Assembly (NCBI GenBank): GCA_963787415.1
Contig: CAWBCO010000006.1
Location: 300,860-364,859 of the forward strand
Direction of reading: 5' to 3'
DNA length: 64,000 nucleotides
Source: CAVUWL01 sp963787415
Lineage (GTDB): Bacteria > Actinomycetota > Thermoleophilia > Solirubrobacterales > 70-9
Shown: piece after piece, positions 1 through 8,732 of the stretch
How the letters are laid out: each line of letters begins with the position of its first letter
Position numbering within the stretch: the stretch's first letter is position 1
Made by a program: the position numbers and the translations under genes
Notes under the pieces: model-generated
What the model saw: the letters and a program-made list of their open reading frames with translations, nothing else
Databases searched by the model: none
What the model was told of the DNA's origin: nothing

Positions 1-145
1 CGCCACTGGACGCGGCGTCGACCAGCATCCAACGGCCGTAGTCAAATGCGCGGGGATCGCGGCGGCGAGACTTCACAAGCACTAACCCTTGACGATCGGC
101 CATTCGCCGCAGCCGATTCTCGCGAACCTTCTCGGTGGTTGCCAT
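1..145 (-). CDS. Small conserved protein of the KSRRRDPRA type, 3' end cut by window edge
   Basis: Reading the minus strand from an ATG at 143-145 gives a protein that opens with MATTEKVRENRLRRMADRQG and continues with KSRRRDPRAFDYGRWMLVD to the window edge. I recognise this as a very short basic protein family common in actinobacteria and alphaproteobacteria and usually annotated as hypothetical. An AAAGGA ribosome-binding site lies about 7 bases before the ATG. The function is unknown; the basic N-terminus would fit DNA binding, but that is inference. The C-terminus is outside the window. Confidence 0.7.
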   Translation of the reverse strand, partial: MATTEKVRENRLRRMADRQGLVLVKSRRRDPRAFDYGRWMLVDAASSG

Positions 146-421
146 GCGTGATCCTTTCTGTATGCGTGGAGGCATACCGAGAACTATACTGGAATCTATG
201 TTCTAAGGCGTGCCGGACGGCGTGCTGCGCTAATCGCCGGGCAGCATCGGCCGATCGTAGACGCGGTCCTCTATCGCCTTGATCCGGCGCTCGACGCCCG
301 AGTTGGACTCCGATATCCACTCATTCCTCGCCGCCAGCTTTTCGAGGAACCTGGACGCGAACGGCCTGGTGTTTAGCCACGAGCAGCTGGTCCCTTGCAA
401 CGACTAAAGCCGATCCGGGGG
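146..421. other. Intergenic, no gene recognised
   Basis: This stretch holds the upstream region of the small minus-strand gene, including its ribosome-binding site and an AT-rich TATAGT-containing segment near 180-200 that could be its promoter. I see no convincing gene in the remainder. Confidence 0.4.
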
Positions 422-1882
422 TCAGGGGATATACCGGGCGAGGGCGAAGTCGATCGCATAGGGCGATTTGATGTTGAGTTCCCCTCCGACCACGATGCGA
501 CCGCGATGATCGATCATGACTTGGGTGGCTTTGGCCGTTCCGCCAAAGCAAGTGATCACCGCTCCATGCTTGCCGAAAGTCCTGTCGGCCTTCCCGTCAG
601 GGTTCAAACGGACGGTGTCGAAGGAGTAGTGACCTTTACCAGGTCCCCTATAGCAGCCTTCACACGCCTTGGGACCACAAGTACCGGAAAGTAGCACTCG
701 ACCATGACTGTCGACCGCAATCGACCGCAACCCGCCATGGAAAGAGAGTGGCAGAGCAGCGGTTCCATCTTGGCCGTAGCTAGTGTCGAGAGCACCGTTA
801 GGGGTGAACCGGCGAACCTCCGCGACTGCGGTCTTACCGGGAGTTTCACCGACCCTGTTCATTTCTGGAACCCTTCCCAGGACATAGATGCGCCCGAGGT
901 GATCGAGCGCGATCTGGCTGTCGGAGGACCGAAAGACCTCGGGAGCAGCTGGGTCTACTTCTACTAGTCCGTCCGAGCCAAAAGAAGGGTCGAGACTCCC
1001 TTCCTCCCCGAGACGCGCCAAAGTGATTCCCTCTGGGTGGCCACCGGGAATTTTCGCGCCGGTGTAGATGAGGTTGCCTGACGGTCCGAAGATTGGATTA
1101 TCGGCTTCTGGCAAACTGCTGTTCTGTCGCACTCCCGCTTCACCGAAGGAGTGATCCAACCCGCCGCTTGGTGTCAGGCGTGCGACGAAAGATTCGAGCA
1201 ATGGTCCATAACCGGCGCAGCCCTGAGCTTCCTTGACCCTGGTCCCGGTCAAGATTGGTCGATCTTGAGAATCGACCGTGATGCCGGTCAATTTCACGAC
1301 CGGTGCTTCGTAGTGGAACTCACCGAGGACCGGCGGCTGAAAGCCGAGGTTGGAGGTGAGAACACCGTTGTCGCCAAAGCTGCGGTCGAGCTTTCCTTGC
1401 GGCGTGTAGCGATAGACCGTAGCCGATTCCGGCGTTAGTGAGGTCGGCCTTTCGCAGCCAGTGGGGGCAGGCACATCTCGTGGCGGAAAGGGCGTCGTCG
1501 TCCCGGCTACAAGAACCCGCCCCTTAGAATCAACGGCAACACCAGCCAGCTGGAAATGGGAGTTTTCAAATTCTTCGAGTCTCGCTTCTTCGACTTCGCC
1601 ACCTTCGCCAAAACTTCGATCCAGCTTCCCATTGCTGCCGTAGCGGACCAGGGTCCGCCCCCCGATGTCGACAACGACCCCACCGTCGGGAGCCAGCGCG
1701 AACCGAAGTCCACCGCTGAGCGTCGCATAGTGGGTCACCTTTCCGCGCATGCCAAAGCTCAAGTCGAGGGAGCCAGGCTTGACTTGTGCGGCGGCTGGAC
1801 TGGCTGCGAGCAGCACGAGAACGGCCATCGCCGACACCGTCCAGGCTGTGCTAAGCGTTGATCGCGCTGGTGCCTTGCTCAT
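422..1882 (-). CDS. Secreted delta-60-repeat (beta-propeller-like) protein
   Basis: The protein starts MSKAPARST and has a typical Sec signal peptide with a hydrophobic stretch ending in ASPAAAQ. An in-frame start 12 codons further upstream would spoil this signal, so the ATG at 1882 is preferred. The mature part contains about seven copies of the motif LDxSFGxxGxV (for example LDRSFGEGGEV, LDPSFGSDGLV, ADRTFGKHGAV) spaced 55-70 residues apart, which is the delta-60 repeat. Between them lie VDSxGRxLxxG segments like those of beta-propellers. It is probably an exported or surface protein. The ligand is unknown; no enzymatic motif is visible. Confidence 0.85.
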   Translation of the reverse strand: MSKAPARSTLSTAWTVSAMAVLVLLAASPAAAQVKPGSLDLSFGMRGKVTHYATLSGGLRFALAPDGGVVVDIGGRTLVRYGSNGKLDRSFGEGGEVEEARLEEFENSHFQLAGVAVDSKGRVLVAGTTTPFPPRDVPAPTGCERPTSLTPESATVYRYTPQGKLDRSFGDNGVLTSNLGFQPPVLGEFHYEAPVVKLTGITVDSQDRPILTGTRVKEAQGCAGYGPLLESFVARLTPSGGLDHSFGEAGVRQNSSLPEADNPIFGPSGNLIYTGAKIPGGHPEGITLARLGEEGSLDPSFGSDGLVEVDPAAPEVFRSSDSQIALDHLGRIYVLGRVPEMNRVGETPGKTAVAEVRRFTPNGALDTSYGQDGTAALPLSFHGGLRSIAVDSHGRVLLSGTCGPKACEGCYRGPGKGHYSFDTVRLNPDGKADRTFGKHGAVITCFGGTAKATQVMIDHRGRIVVGGELNIKSPYAIDFALARYIP

Positions 1883-2040
1883 GCCTACGCTCCCCCGGAC
1901 GGTTCCAACCCCAGCCATCTGCCGATTCGTTTCACGAGATCAGCTTAGAGCGCCTACTCGGGGTCTGGAAAGATCCGCTCTCACAATCGCCGCTCAATTC
2001 AAGGTGGCCACGGCTAGGCCGATAGTCAACCGTACGGATC

Positions 2041-2388
2041 GTGAGCAAGCTAAGAACCCTTTGGTCGGAGGCGCCTTGGACGCTATGCGTTCTGGTCACC
2101 TGCGTGGCTCTAATCGGACTCTGGGATGCCGTGCATCACGCCAACCAGGTGATAATTACCGTGCTCAGCCTCGTGGTGTGCTACTTCTTGCTAAAGGGTG
2201 TCCGCTGGCTGTGGTTCGTCATGGTCGGTCTCGTGACCATTTATTTGGTGCTGTATTTGCTGATCGTGAGAACGCTCGTCAGCTTCGCCGTGGAGCAGGC
2301 AATAATCGAGTTCGTCACGCTCGTCTTGCTACTGGCACCGCCAACCCGCCGACACTTCGCTCGGACCGACGCTGGCGCTTCCTCATAG
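2041..2388 (+). CDS. Small polytopic membrane protein, unknown function
   Basis: A 115-residue protein starting with GTG. It has three or four hydrophobic segments (about residues 13-30, 37-53, 56-75 and 85-99) and a charged C-terminal tail. I recognise no family. It lies alone between the delta-60 protein and a short minus-strand reading frame, so context gives no clue to function. Confidence 0.55.
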   Translation: MSKLRTLWSEAPWTLCVLVTCVALIGLWDAVHHANQVIITVLSLVVCYFLLKGVRWLWFVMVGLVTIYLVLYLLIVRTLVSFAVEQAIIEFVTLVLLLAPPTRRHFARTDAGASS

Positions 2389-2409
2389 CCCTCTTTAGGC
2401 TACGACGGC

Positions 2410-2742
2410 TCAGGGAATGGTGTGGCGATCAGCTGGCAGGATCCGGAGCGTACCCGCACATCCAATTTTGATGACAGCCCTGCTCTCACCTAAGCGGGTG
2501 GGCCGGGGGCTCCGGATTCGTCTTTGGAACGCCCTCAGGCTCCTGGCCACACACCCCGGCCTATTCTCCCAGCTCGAGTTAGCGCCCTGGGGAGTCAATA
2601 TGGACCCGCCGCCTTGAAGCACCTGCGCCTGCTCTCCGAGCTTCACCGGATGCGCTTCCCCGTGGCTGGCCACAAGCACGATCACCGCTGCGACGACGAT
2701 TGCCAGATAGGCGGTCCAGATCAGGTGAGATCGGAGTCGCAC
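2410..2742 (-). CDS. Small protein with one N-terminal membrane anchor, hypothetical
   Basis: The N-terminus (MRLRSHLIWTAYLAIVVAAV) is a convincing uncleaved signal or membrane anchor, followed by a region of no recognisable family. The last 50 residues are rich in arginine and proline and look less protein-like, so the frame may be disrupted towards the end. Support rests only on the hydrophobic N-terminus. Confidence 0.35.
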   Translation of the reverse strand: MRLRSHLIWTAYLAIVVAAVIVLVASHGEAHPVKLGEQAQVLQGGGSILTPQGANSSWENRPGCVARSLRAFQRRIRSPRPTRLGESRAVIKIGCAGTLRILPADRHTIP

Positions 2743-2786
2743 GATCCGAGCCTATTCGGTCTGCATCGCATCGCTTGACCACCGTC

Positions 2787-3104
2787 TCAGCGATGACGTA
2801 GCTCCGGCTGCATGGCCTTCAGTTCCTCGAAGGAGATCGTCCGCGCCAAGGTTGCGCCGCAGTCCTCCAGCGCCTCGACGGCCTGCTCGCGGGCTTCGAC
2901 CCGCTCCAATGGCTTGGTCCACCCGAAGGCGCGCTCTCGCGCTTCAAACTGTTCCCAGATCGCGGTCAGCTCGGGGTTCTCACGTCGGTCGAGCGCAGGA
3001 CCGCGCCCCATTCGGAATTGGATCAGCCGAAGTCCCGTCCGGTGGAGGCGATGCTCAAGATCGGCGTCGCTGATTGCCTGCTCGGTTGCGATCCTCCTAG
3101 CCAC
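2787..3104 (-). CDS. Hypothetical protein coupled to terminase-small-like gene
   Basis: The GTG at 3102-3104 sits in the sequence GTGGCTAG, so the start overlaps the stop codon of the upstream gene and translation is probably coupled. The product is about 105 residues, mostly helical and charged (VARRIATEQAISDADLEHRL at the start, FEARERAFGWTKPLERVEAR in the middle). I recognise no family. A longer frame reaching 3209 exists, but its first 35 residues are Arg/Pro-rich and overlap the upstream gene, so the short form is preferred. Confidence 0.55.
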   Translation of the reverse strand: MARRIATEQAISDADLEHRLHRTGLRLIQFRMGRGPALDRRENPELTAIWEQFEARERAFGWTKPLERVEAREQAVEALEDCGATLARTISFEELKAMQPELRHR

Positions 3105-3477
3105 GATTGCTCGACTTCTCGCGCTCGCGGTCCCAGCGCACGTTTGCGGCGCGCACGGCCCGTTTTCCAGCAGCCGTGCGAGGCTCGGCCTCGGAATCGG
3201 GCAGGGCAAGCTGGCCGAGCAACTTGCTCACCGCAGCCCTAGCCTGCCGTGCCTCGGTCACCCAAGGAGCAAGCACCGGCTGGCCCTGGCTCCCCATTGT
3301 GAGTACCCCGTGCTTTCTGGTCGCGGCCTCCAAGGCGTGCAGGTCGTCAGCTTGGCGGCAGGCCATCGCAAGGATCTCAACCTCGCGCTCGTCCAGCTCC
3401 CAGCCTTTTCCCAAACCGGCGGTGATCTGCTTGTGAAGCTGCTTACCGGCTGTACCCAAAGCGGCCATCAGACCCAA
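3097..3477 (-). CDS. Phage terminase small subunit-like protein (P27-type)
   Basis: This 126-residue protein has the layout of P27-family terminase small subunits: GKQLHKQITAGLGKGWELDE, then a helical segment EVEILAMACRQADDLHALEA, a turn with GSQGQPVLAPWVTEARQARA, and a second helix VSKLLGQLALPD before a basic tail. Such proteins recognise phage DNA and bring it to the large terminase. No large terminase, portal or capsid gene is nearby. An orphan small terminase is typical of phage satellites and other mobile islands. Assignment is by motif pattern only. Confidence 0.6.
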   Translation of the reverse strand: MGLMAALGTAGKQLHKQITAGLGKGWELDEREVEILAMACRQADDLHALEAATRKHGVLTMGSQGQPVLAPWVTEARQARAAVSKLLGQLALPDSEAEPRTAAGKRAVRAANVRWDREREKSSNRG

Positions 3478-3786
3478 AGTTTAACCCCAAAAATCGACGC
3501 GTTTGGCAATGCGCTTGGCGCTTGGAGCAGTGATCGCCGGTGTAGCTCAGGAATCTTTGGGGGTGCTCCCCAGGGGGTCCTATTGCGTGCTGTAGTCGTG
3601 TCAGATCTAGTAATTCCGGGTTCATTTCGAAAGTCTGCCGCCGGTCGCTGTGATCTCTTGCGATGCAGTGCATGCCGGTGGTGCACGCCCGTGATCTGGT
3701 GAAAGCGCCGGATCATTTCGCCCTTGACGCGGGCGCGAGTCGTCAGAAGCTTGGTGCTACCTCAACGATAGTCACTCGCGAGCGGT
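3478..3786. other. Intergenic, about 310 bp, no gene recognised
   Basis: This stretch lies between the restriction operon and the terminase-like gene. I found no supported coding frame or tRNA in it. It should hold the promoter of the terminase-like pair on the minus strand and the end of the restriction operon transcript. Confidence 0.35.
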
Positions 3787-6255
3787 TTACGAGCCCACCT
3801 TCCGATCCCACAATCCCACCTCACCTTGCCCGTCATCCTCGATCTCCATATCTGCGTAGCGCAGGCTAGATCGCTCGAACTGTCTGAACTGATAGATCGC
3901 GGCATCCATATTCCTGGCGTGAAACAGGCCAATATCACTCATTAGCTTGAAGTCCTTGATCGTGAGTCCGGTTACGCGCTCGAAGAGCGCTTGATCCAGC
4001 GACTCGATCACGTGCTTTAGCGCCTCCTCTCGGAAGTCCGTCGCGTACATGAACACCGGAATGCGGGTGAGGAACTTCTGCAGCTTTTCGCGGATTTCCT
4101 TGCGCTTCTTCGCGGTCTCAGACTGCTCGCGACTCTGCTCGGGGTCGAGCTGCCCGCCCTGCTCGCGCTTTGCCTTTTTCAGCATCTTGGTCGAGGTGAC
4201 GACATGTTCGGCATTGTTGACGAGCGCTCGAAAGTCCTCGATCTGTGCGAGCGTCTCGAGCAACTCGGGATGGTCCAGCACGGCCGACAGGGTGCGCTCG
4301 TTTACCTCGACCAGCACTGGAGAGTTCCATTGCTTCGCGAGCGCGGTGGCGCCGACTCCCGCCGTCGCCCAATCGAGGATGTCTGAGGCCTTGAGCTCGG
4401 TCATCGCACCGCCCTTGAAGCCGAAGATCGGTAAGTAGTTGATCAGCTTGCCGATCGTCTGCGCGGGCGTCTCGCCCTGCTGGGCCGCGAGCCGCAAACC
4501 GTACTCGGACAACAGCGTAAGCGCCCGGTTCGGGTCAAACTCGAACAAGTAGCAGGTGGGCTTTCGCACCTCGAGCCCGCCTTCTGGGCTGCGGATCGCA
4601 TACGGAGATTGCACCCGGAACGCCGCCTGGAAGTAGGACTCGGGCGACTTCAACGAGCGCAGCATCAGGATTGCGCCCCACTCGCGCACGGTCACGCCGG
4701 TCATCAGCTTGCCGCAGGAGAGCGTGATCGAGCCTGAGGTGTGCTCCTTCTCGGCATTGGCAATCGCTGCCTCGACAGGCGGCTTCGCCTCGGCACCCTG
4801 ACCCGCCCCCGGGCCTGCAGCGACGACGATCTCAAAACCCGAGAAATAGGCGTGCGCATCGAGCATGTCGCGCATTGCGAAGCAGGAGGCGACATCAGGC
4901 ATGTACCAAACCGAGTGCCTGATCTGCTCGGTGAACGCGGGGCTCTCGTACGGGAAGGGCGGTTTCTGGCCTGAAACGATCTGGACCTTGAACTGCTCGG
5001 AGAGCTTGCCGCGGAGCATCTCGAGGAACTCGGATACGCGCTCGGGGTCCTCGAACACGCAGTCTTTACCCATGCGCTTCGCTTTGAAACACTCGGTCAG
5101 CGAGAAGCCCGAGAACTCGCCGTCCTCGGCCCAGTCCGCCGCCCCGGGAGCTATCTCGTAGGCATACATTTCCATCTTCGGCAGTTCGAGGTACGGGTTC
5201 TGCCCCCGACCGGCGTCCCAGCCCTCCTTAGCCTCCTGCTCGTCCACATAGGTCCAGTCGAAGGTGGCATCCTCAGTGAACTCGCCATTCGTAATTGCGC
5301 GAAACGGGGTACCCGAGAGGTATAGATAGCTTGCGGATTCAAGCCCGAGGTCCTCCTCGGTCACCTCATCGTCGGGCTCGATCTTGACGGCGAGCTTATT
5401 TTCAGCCTGGTCATAGAGTTCCCGAGCGCTGTCGCGCCATGCGCCGAAGTGGTACTCATCGAGCACGATGCAGTCCCAGTCGATCAGGAGGAGTGACTCG
5501 TTGTGGTCCTTGACTTGGCCGTCCTGCGACTTCTGGCTCAGATCCTGGAACGAGGCGAAGCGGACAACCGGATCCGGGCCGCTCAGAAGCTCGTCGGCCT
5601 CCGGAATGGGCGTCTCGCGATCGACGAAGTGCCAGCCTGCGAAGTCCACGTGGCTTAGCAGGTCGTCGCGCCAAGCAGATTGGACCGCAGGCTTATAGGT
5701 GAGGACGAGCACGCGCCTCCACCCCATCTCCCTAGTGAGCTGGTAAGTGGCGAAGGTCTTGCCAAACCGCATCTTCGCGTTCCAGAGGAATTTCGACGGG
5801 CGGCTGTCGCTGGCGTGGTCTCGGAAGTGGGCGGCGGTGCGCTTGACCGCCCCCCGTTGCTCGGGGCGCATCCCGAACGACTCGGTGCGGGTGGGCTCGA
5901 ACGGCACTCCCGAGCGCACCATGTTGATGGCGGCCTTAACCTCGTCAAGGCTTGCCTCGAACCACTCGCCGTCGGAACGACGAACGCCAGCCCCCACGAG
6001 CCCAGCGTGAACCTCATGGTCTGTGAACTCGCTGCCATCCTCGCGGACGGCTGGCTCGTCCAACAGAATCTCGACCCCGTCGAGATTCGGATAAGCGGTG
6101 CCAAGCTGTTGCCTGATCCGCTCCCGCGCAGTCCGTTTGGCCGTCTGTCCGACCTTGATCAGGCCGGTCCCGGTCGTTTGGGTATGCCCCGAGACCCGCT
6201 CCCATGGCTCGGCGTCTCTGCCGACAACCGTATACGCGTAAATTCGGATGGTCAC
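3787..6255 (-). CDS. Restriction subunit: GIY-YIG nuclease fused to SF2 helicase
   Basis: An 822-residue protein. Residues 1-110 look like a GIY-YIG/T5orf172 nuclease (IYAYTVVG, then GLIKVGQTAKRTARERIRQQ). Residues from about 130 form a superfamily 2 helicase: motif I in NAKMRFGKTFATYQ, motif II as DEYH in IVLDEYHFG, motif III-like LSGTPFR, and later SITLSCGKLMTGVTV and SYFQAAFRVQSP resembling motifs V and VI. This is the layout of an ATP-dependent restriction subunit. The GTG start overlaps the stop of the upstream methyltransferase by four bases (GTGA), so it is the third gene of a coupled M-M-R operon. It probably cleaves unmodified foreign DNA. The specificity is unknown. Confidence 0.85.
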   Translation of the reverse strand: MTIRIYAYTVVGRDAEPWERVSGHTQTTGTGLIKVGQTAKRTARERIRQQLGTAYPNLDGVEILLDEPAVREDGSEFTDHEVHAGLVGAGVRRSDGEWFEASLDEVKAAINMVRSGVPFEPTRTESFGMRPEQRGAVKRTAAHFRDHASDSRPSKFLWNAKMRFGKTFATYQLTREMGWRRVLVLTYKPAVQSAWRDDLLSHVDFAGWHFVDRETPIPEADELLSGPDPVVRFASFQDLSQKSQDGQVKDHNESLLLIDWDCIVLDEYHFGAWRDSARELYDQAENKLAVKIEPDDEVTEEDLGLESASYLYLSGTPFRAITNGEFTEDATFDWTYVDEQEAKEGWDAGRGQNPYLELPKMEMYAYEIAPGAADWAEDGEFSGFSLTECFKAKRMGKDCVFEDPERVSEFLEMLRGKLSEQFKVQIVSGQKPPFPYESPAFTEQIRHSVWYMPDVASCFAMRDMLDAHAYFSGFEIVVAAGPGAGQGAEAKPPVEAAIANAEKEHTSGSITLSCGKLMTGVTVREWGAILMLRSLKSPESYFQAAFRVQSPYAIRSPEGGLEVRKPTCYLFEFDPNRALTLLSEYGLRLAAQQGETPAQTIGKLINYLPIFGFKGGAMTELKASDILDWATAGVGATALAKQWNSPVLVEVNERTLSAVLDHPELLETLAQIEDFRALVNNAEHVVTSTKMLKKAKREQGGQLDPEQSREQSETAKKRKEIREKLQKFLTRIPVFMYATDFREEALKHVIESLDQALFERVTGLTIKDFKLMSDIGLFHARNMDAAIYQFRQFERSSLRYADMEIEDDGQGEVGLWDRKVGS

Positions 6256-7772
6256 GCCGTGAGGGTTACTGGGGCGGTCATCTCTCTGATGTTTGCCTCA
6301 ATGACCGCGATCTCCGCATCAGTCAGATCGAAGTGATCGAAGAGATCCTCATCGGTCCAACGGCGAGTCCAATCGACGTCCGGAACAAAGGCGAACAATT
6401 CTCCACGGACGTGTTGCGTATTCATCCGTAGCCAGATCAGGAAGCGGGCAAACCGGGTGCGGAGGAAGGCGGCCAGGTTCTCCGCCTCTTGCTCGGTGTC
6501 AAACGTGCCAATCACAAGGTATGTCTCGGTGCACGCCGATTCCGGGGCGGCGACCAGCGGGTTAGCGATGACGGAGTAAGGACCGTCGTGGTCCTCACCA
6601 TACGCGGCGTGGAGCAGCGTCTTCCATTTCGGTACCCATTGCTGATTATTCGTGACCGACGCCAGATCGATCCACTTGATTTCGCGACCCATCACATGCA
6701 GCGCGATGGCCCCCGGCGAGCCCGGGTCCACGTAATCGCGGAATTTCGCGCGCAGCCCGAAAGGTACTAGGGAAGAAACCCGCTGGTCCATCGTCGGATA
6801 TCCCTCGGCGCCAACCTTGTCGATGATCCCAACTCCCTCGTTGAAGCGAACGAAGACGTTGTAGGCGTCCAGGTCCCGCGTCATTGGCTGCCCGACGCTC
6901 TTTTCACGGACCGTCTGGATCGTGCAGCCCCCGGTGTGTGCCCGATCCCATAGAAAGTAGGAAACGCCACCCCGGATCTTTACCCCGGGGAAGCAGTCCT
7001 TTGACTGAGGATAATCAACGACCCTGGCAAGACGATGGTCCTTGAGCATGCGAGCCCGATACTGCTCGAGGCCTAGTCCGCCCGCGAACCACCGAGATGG
7101 TGTAATCATCAAGACGTAGCGAGGATCCATCTCAATCGCCTTCTCGACAAACAGTTGGTAAATCGGCTTCGTTCGCGTATTTCCATCACTATCGATCTGA
7201 TACGGCGGATTGCCGACAATTACGTCGAACTTCATGTCTTTCATCTCCTTGGTCGGAAACGCCTTATGGAGGAAGGCGTAGGCGTAGTTCTCGCGGCCAG
7301 GACCGCGCTCCAGGTCCTCGGGTGCCCCGCAGATCGTGCAGCGCCTCTCTATGAAGGCGTGCTCGGCGCGAACGAACGGAATGTTCCCGTCGTCTGAATC
7401 CATGTGGATCACCGCGTATTCGTTCGTCGCGTGACTTGAGTAGTAAACGGTGCGGCGCGAGACGATCCCAGTCAACTCGGTTATCCCACAACCGAATATC
7501 ATGTTGCGGAAGACGTGCTCGCGGCGCTTCTCGAAGTCGGGCTCCCACTCGACCAGCCCCTCGAACAAGAGACGCCTTGCGATCTCGCGCAAGAACGCGC
7601 CCGACTTCGAGCAGGGATCGCACCAGCGGTAGTCGGGGTTCGTCCAGACTTCGTCGGGCAGCAGGTCGAGCATCGCATTCGCGAGCTTCGGTGGAGTCGG
7701 CACCTCATCACTCGAGAGCTGGGCGAGGCATTCGAGGATGTCCGGAATGTGCTTGAGATCTTGGACTGACAT
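6252..7772 (-). CDS. Eco57I-type adenine-specific DNA methyltransferase
   Basis: The ATG at 7772 overlaps the previous stop as TGATG, giving 506 residues beginning MSVQDLKHIPDI. A SAM-binding motif I variant is seen in WCDPCSKSGAFLREIARRL near residue 60, and the catalytic motif IV NPPY in DVIVGNPPYQID near residue 190, as in N6-adenine methyltransferases of the Eco57I class. Two CxxC pairs around residue 145 (RRCTICGAPE) suggest a small zinc site. The C-terminal part probably recognises the target. It would protect host DNA from the GIY-YIG/helicase encoded next. Confidence 0.85.
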   Translation of the reverse strand: MSVQDLKHIPDILECLAQLSSDEVPTPPKLANAMLDLLPDEVWTNPDYRWCDPCSKSGAFLREIARRLLFEGLVEWEPDFEKRREHVFRNMIFGCGITELTGIVSRRTVYYSSHATNEYAVIHMDSDDGNIPFVRAEHAFIERRCTICGAPEDLERGPGRENYAYAFLHKAFPTKEMKDMKFDVIVGNPPYQIDSDGNTRTKPIYQLFVEKAIEMDPRYVLMITPSRWFAGGLGLEQYRARMLKDHRLARVVDYPQSKDCFPGVKIRGGVSYFLWDRAHTGGCTIQTVREKSVGQPMTRDLDAYNVFVRFNEGVGIIDKVGAEGYPTMDQRVSSLVPFGLRAKFRDYVDPGSPGAIALHVMGREIKWIDLASVTNNQQWVPKWKTLLHAAYGEDHDGPYSVIANPLVAAPESACTETYLVIGTFDTEQEAENLAAFLRTRFARFLIWLRMNTQHVRGELFAFVPDVDWTRRWTDEDLFDHFDLTDAEIAVIEANIREMTAPVTLTA

Positions 7773-8479
7773 CAGGCAGCCCTCTGTTGAGCGGAGGCGG
7801 CGGTGGTGGGATCGGTCTGACGCGCAAGTTCGGAGTAGTGCACCGGCACGGCATCCCACCGCGGCGGCGGGGCTAACAGATTTGGCACGCCAGCGGCCGG
7901 GTCGAGCGGGCGCGACCACTCGCGGGTGAATGTGGCCCCGCTTCCAGGTCTGTATTCGACGAGTTCGATCTCAGCCGCGTCGGCGAGTGAGTCGGCGCGG
8001 ATGATGTTTGTCCCGAGGATCGCCTCAACGGCGTCGCTGAACCCAGTCGTCGGACCGGCGACGCCCAGATGATTTTCGACATGCGCGCTGATCACGGACC
8101 GCATCCGCTCACGCGACTCGCCGACGTTGCCATCGCTGATGTCGATCCCGTAGACCGAGGCGAGGCAGCGAAGGACCCGGTGTTCGAAGCGCTCGCCGCG
8201 CCGATAGCGCCGCGGCGTCACGTACTTGAGCTTGCGACGCAAGATCTCGACGAGGAAGTTGCCGTGACCGCAGGCTGGCTCGAGAAACGTGCAGTCGGTA
8301 TTAGCGGGATCGTGCGCGCTCGGGAACATGGCCTGTGCCAGGTCGAGCATCGCGTTGACCTCTCGCTCATGGGTGTAGACCTCGGCCAGGTCTCGGACCC
8401 GCTCCCGCGACTTGATCTGCCCGTGTCGCCCGAGATTCCGATCTCCGTCTATGGACGTCCTCCGTTGTCGAGCCTCCAT
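7772..8479 (-). CDS. N6-adenine methyltransferase-like subunit of restriction system
   Basis: A 235-residue protein with methyltransferase motif I in CTFLEPACGHGNFLVEILRRK and a second conserved segment VYGIDISDGNVGESRERM. No NPPY catalytic motif is present, although the next gene has a complete set. It may therefore be a SAM-binding partner or regulatory subunit rather than a complete enzyme. The segment VRDLAEVYTHEREVNAMLDL resembles the entry region of type I/II M proteins. It is the first gene of the operon; the stop overlaps the next start by one base. Confidence 0.75.
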   Translation of the reverse strand: MEARQRRTSIDGDRNLGRHGQIKSRERVRDLAEVYTHEREVNAMLDLAQAMFPSAHDPANTDCTFLEPACGHGNFLVEILRRKLKYVTPRRYRRGERFEHRVLRCLASVYGIDISDGNVGESRERMRSVISAHVENHLGVAGPTTGFSDAVEAILGTNIIRADSLADAAEIELVEYRPGSGATFTREWSRPLDPAAGVPNLLAPPPRWDAVPVHYSELARQTDPTTAASAQQRAA

Positions 8480-8732
8480 GCCTGGAGTCTCCCATCAGCG
8501 GCACTCGGAATGGGGCGCCGCCGCAAGGAGACATCGACGACTACCCGATCCGCCGCTCCTACTCTCAGCAGCTGGGACGTAGCGGCAGGCGCAGGACGCA
8601 GCCCCTACGGCGGTTCTCTCGGTCAGACACTAAGAGCGATGTAGTCTCACGAGGCGTATTGCTCGGCGACGATCGGTGCCGCTTAAGTGGCGTGCGCATC
8701 CATCCGGGCCGCGGAGGAAACTATCCAACGCG

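Noticed and set aside
3530..3720. GGTGTAGCTCAGG and GGGTTCATTTCGAA resembling tRNA arms
   Set aside because: No acceptor stem or anticodon arm can be formed; not a tRNA.
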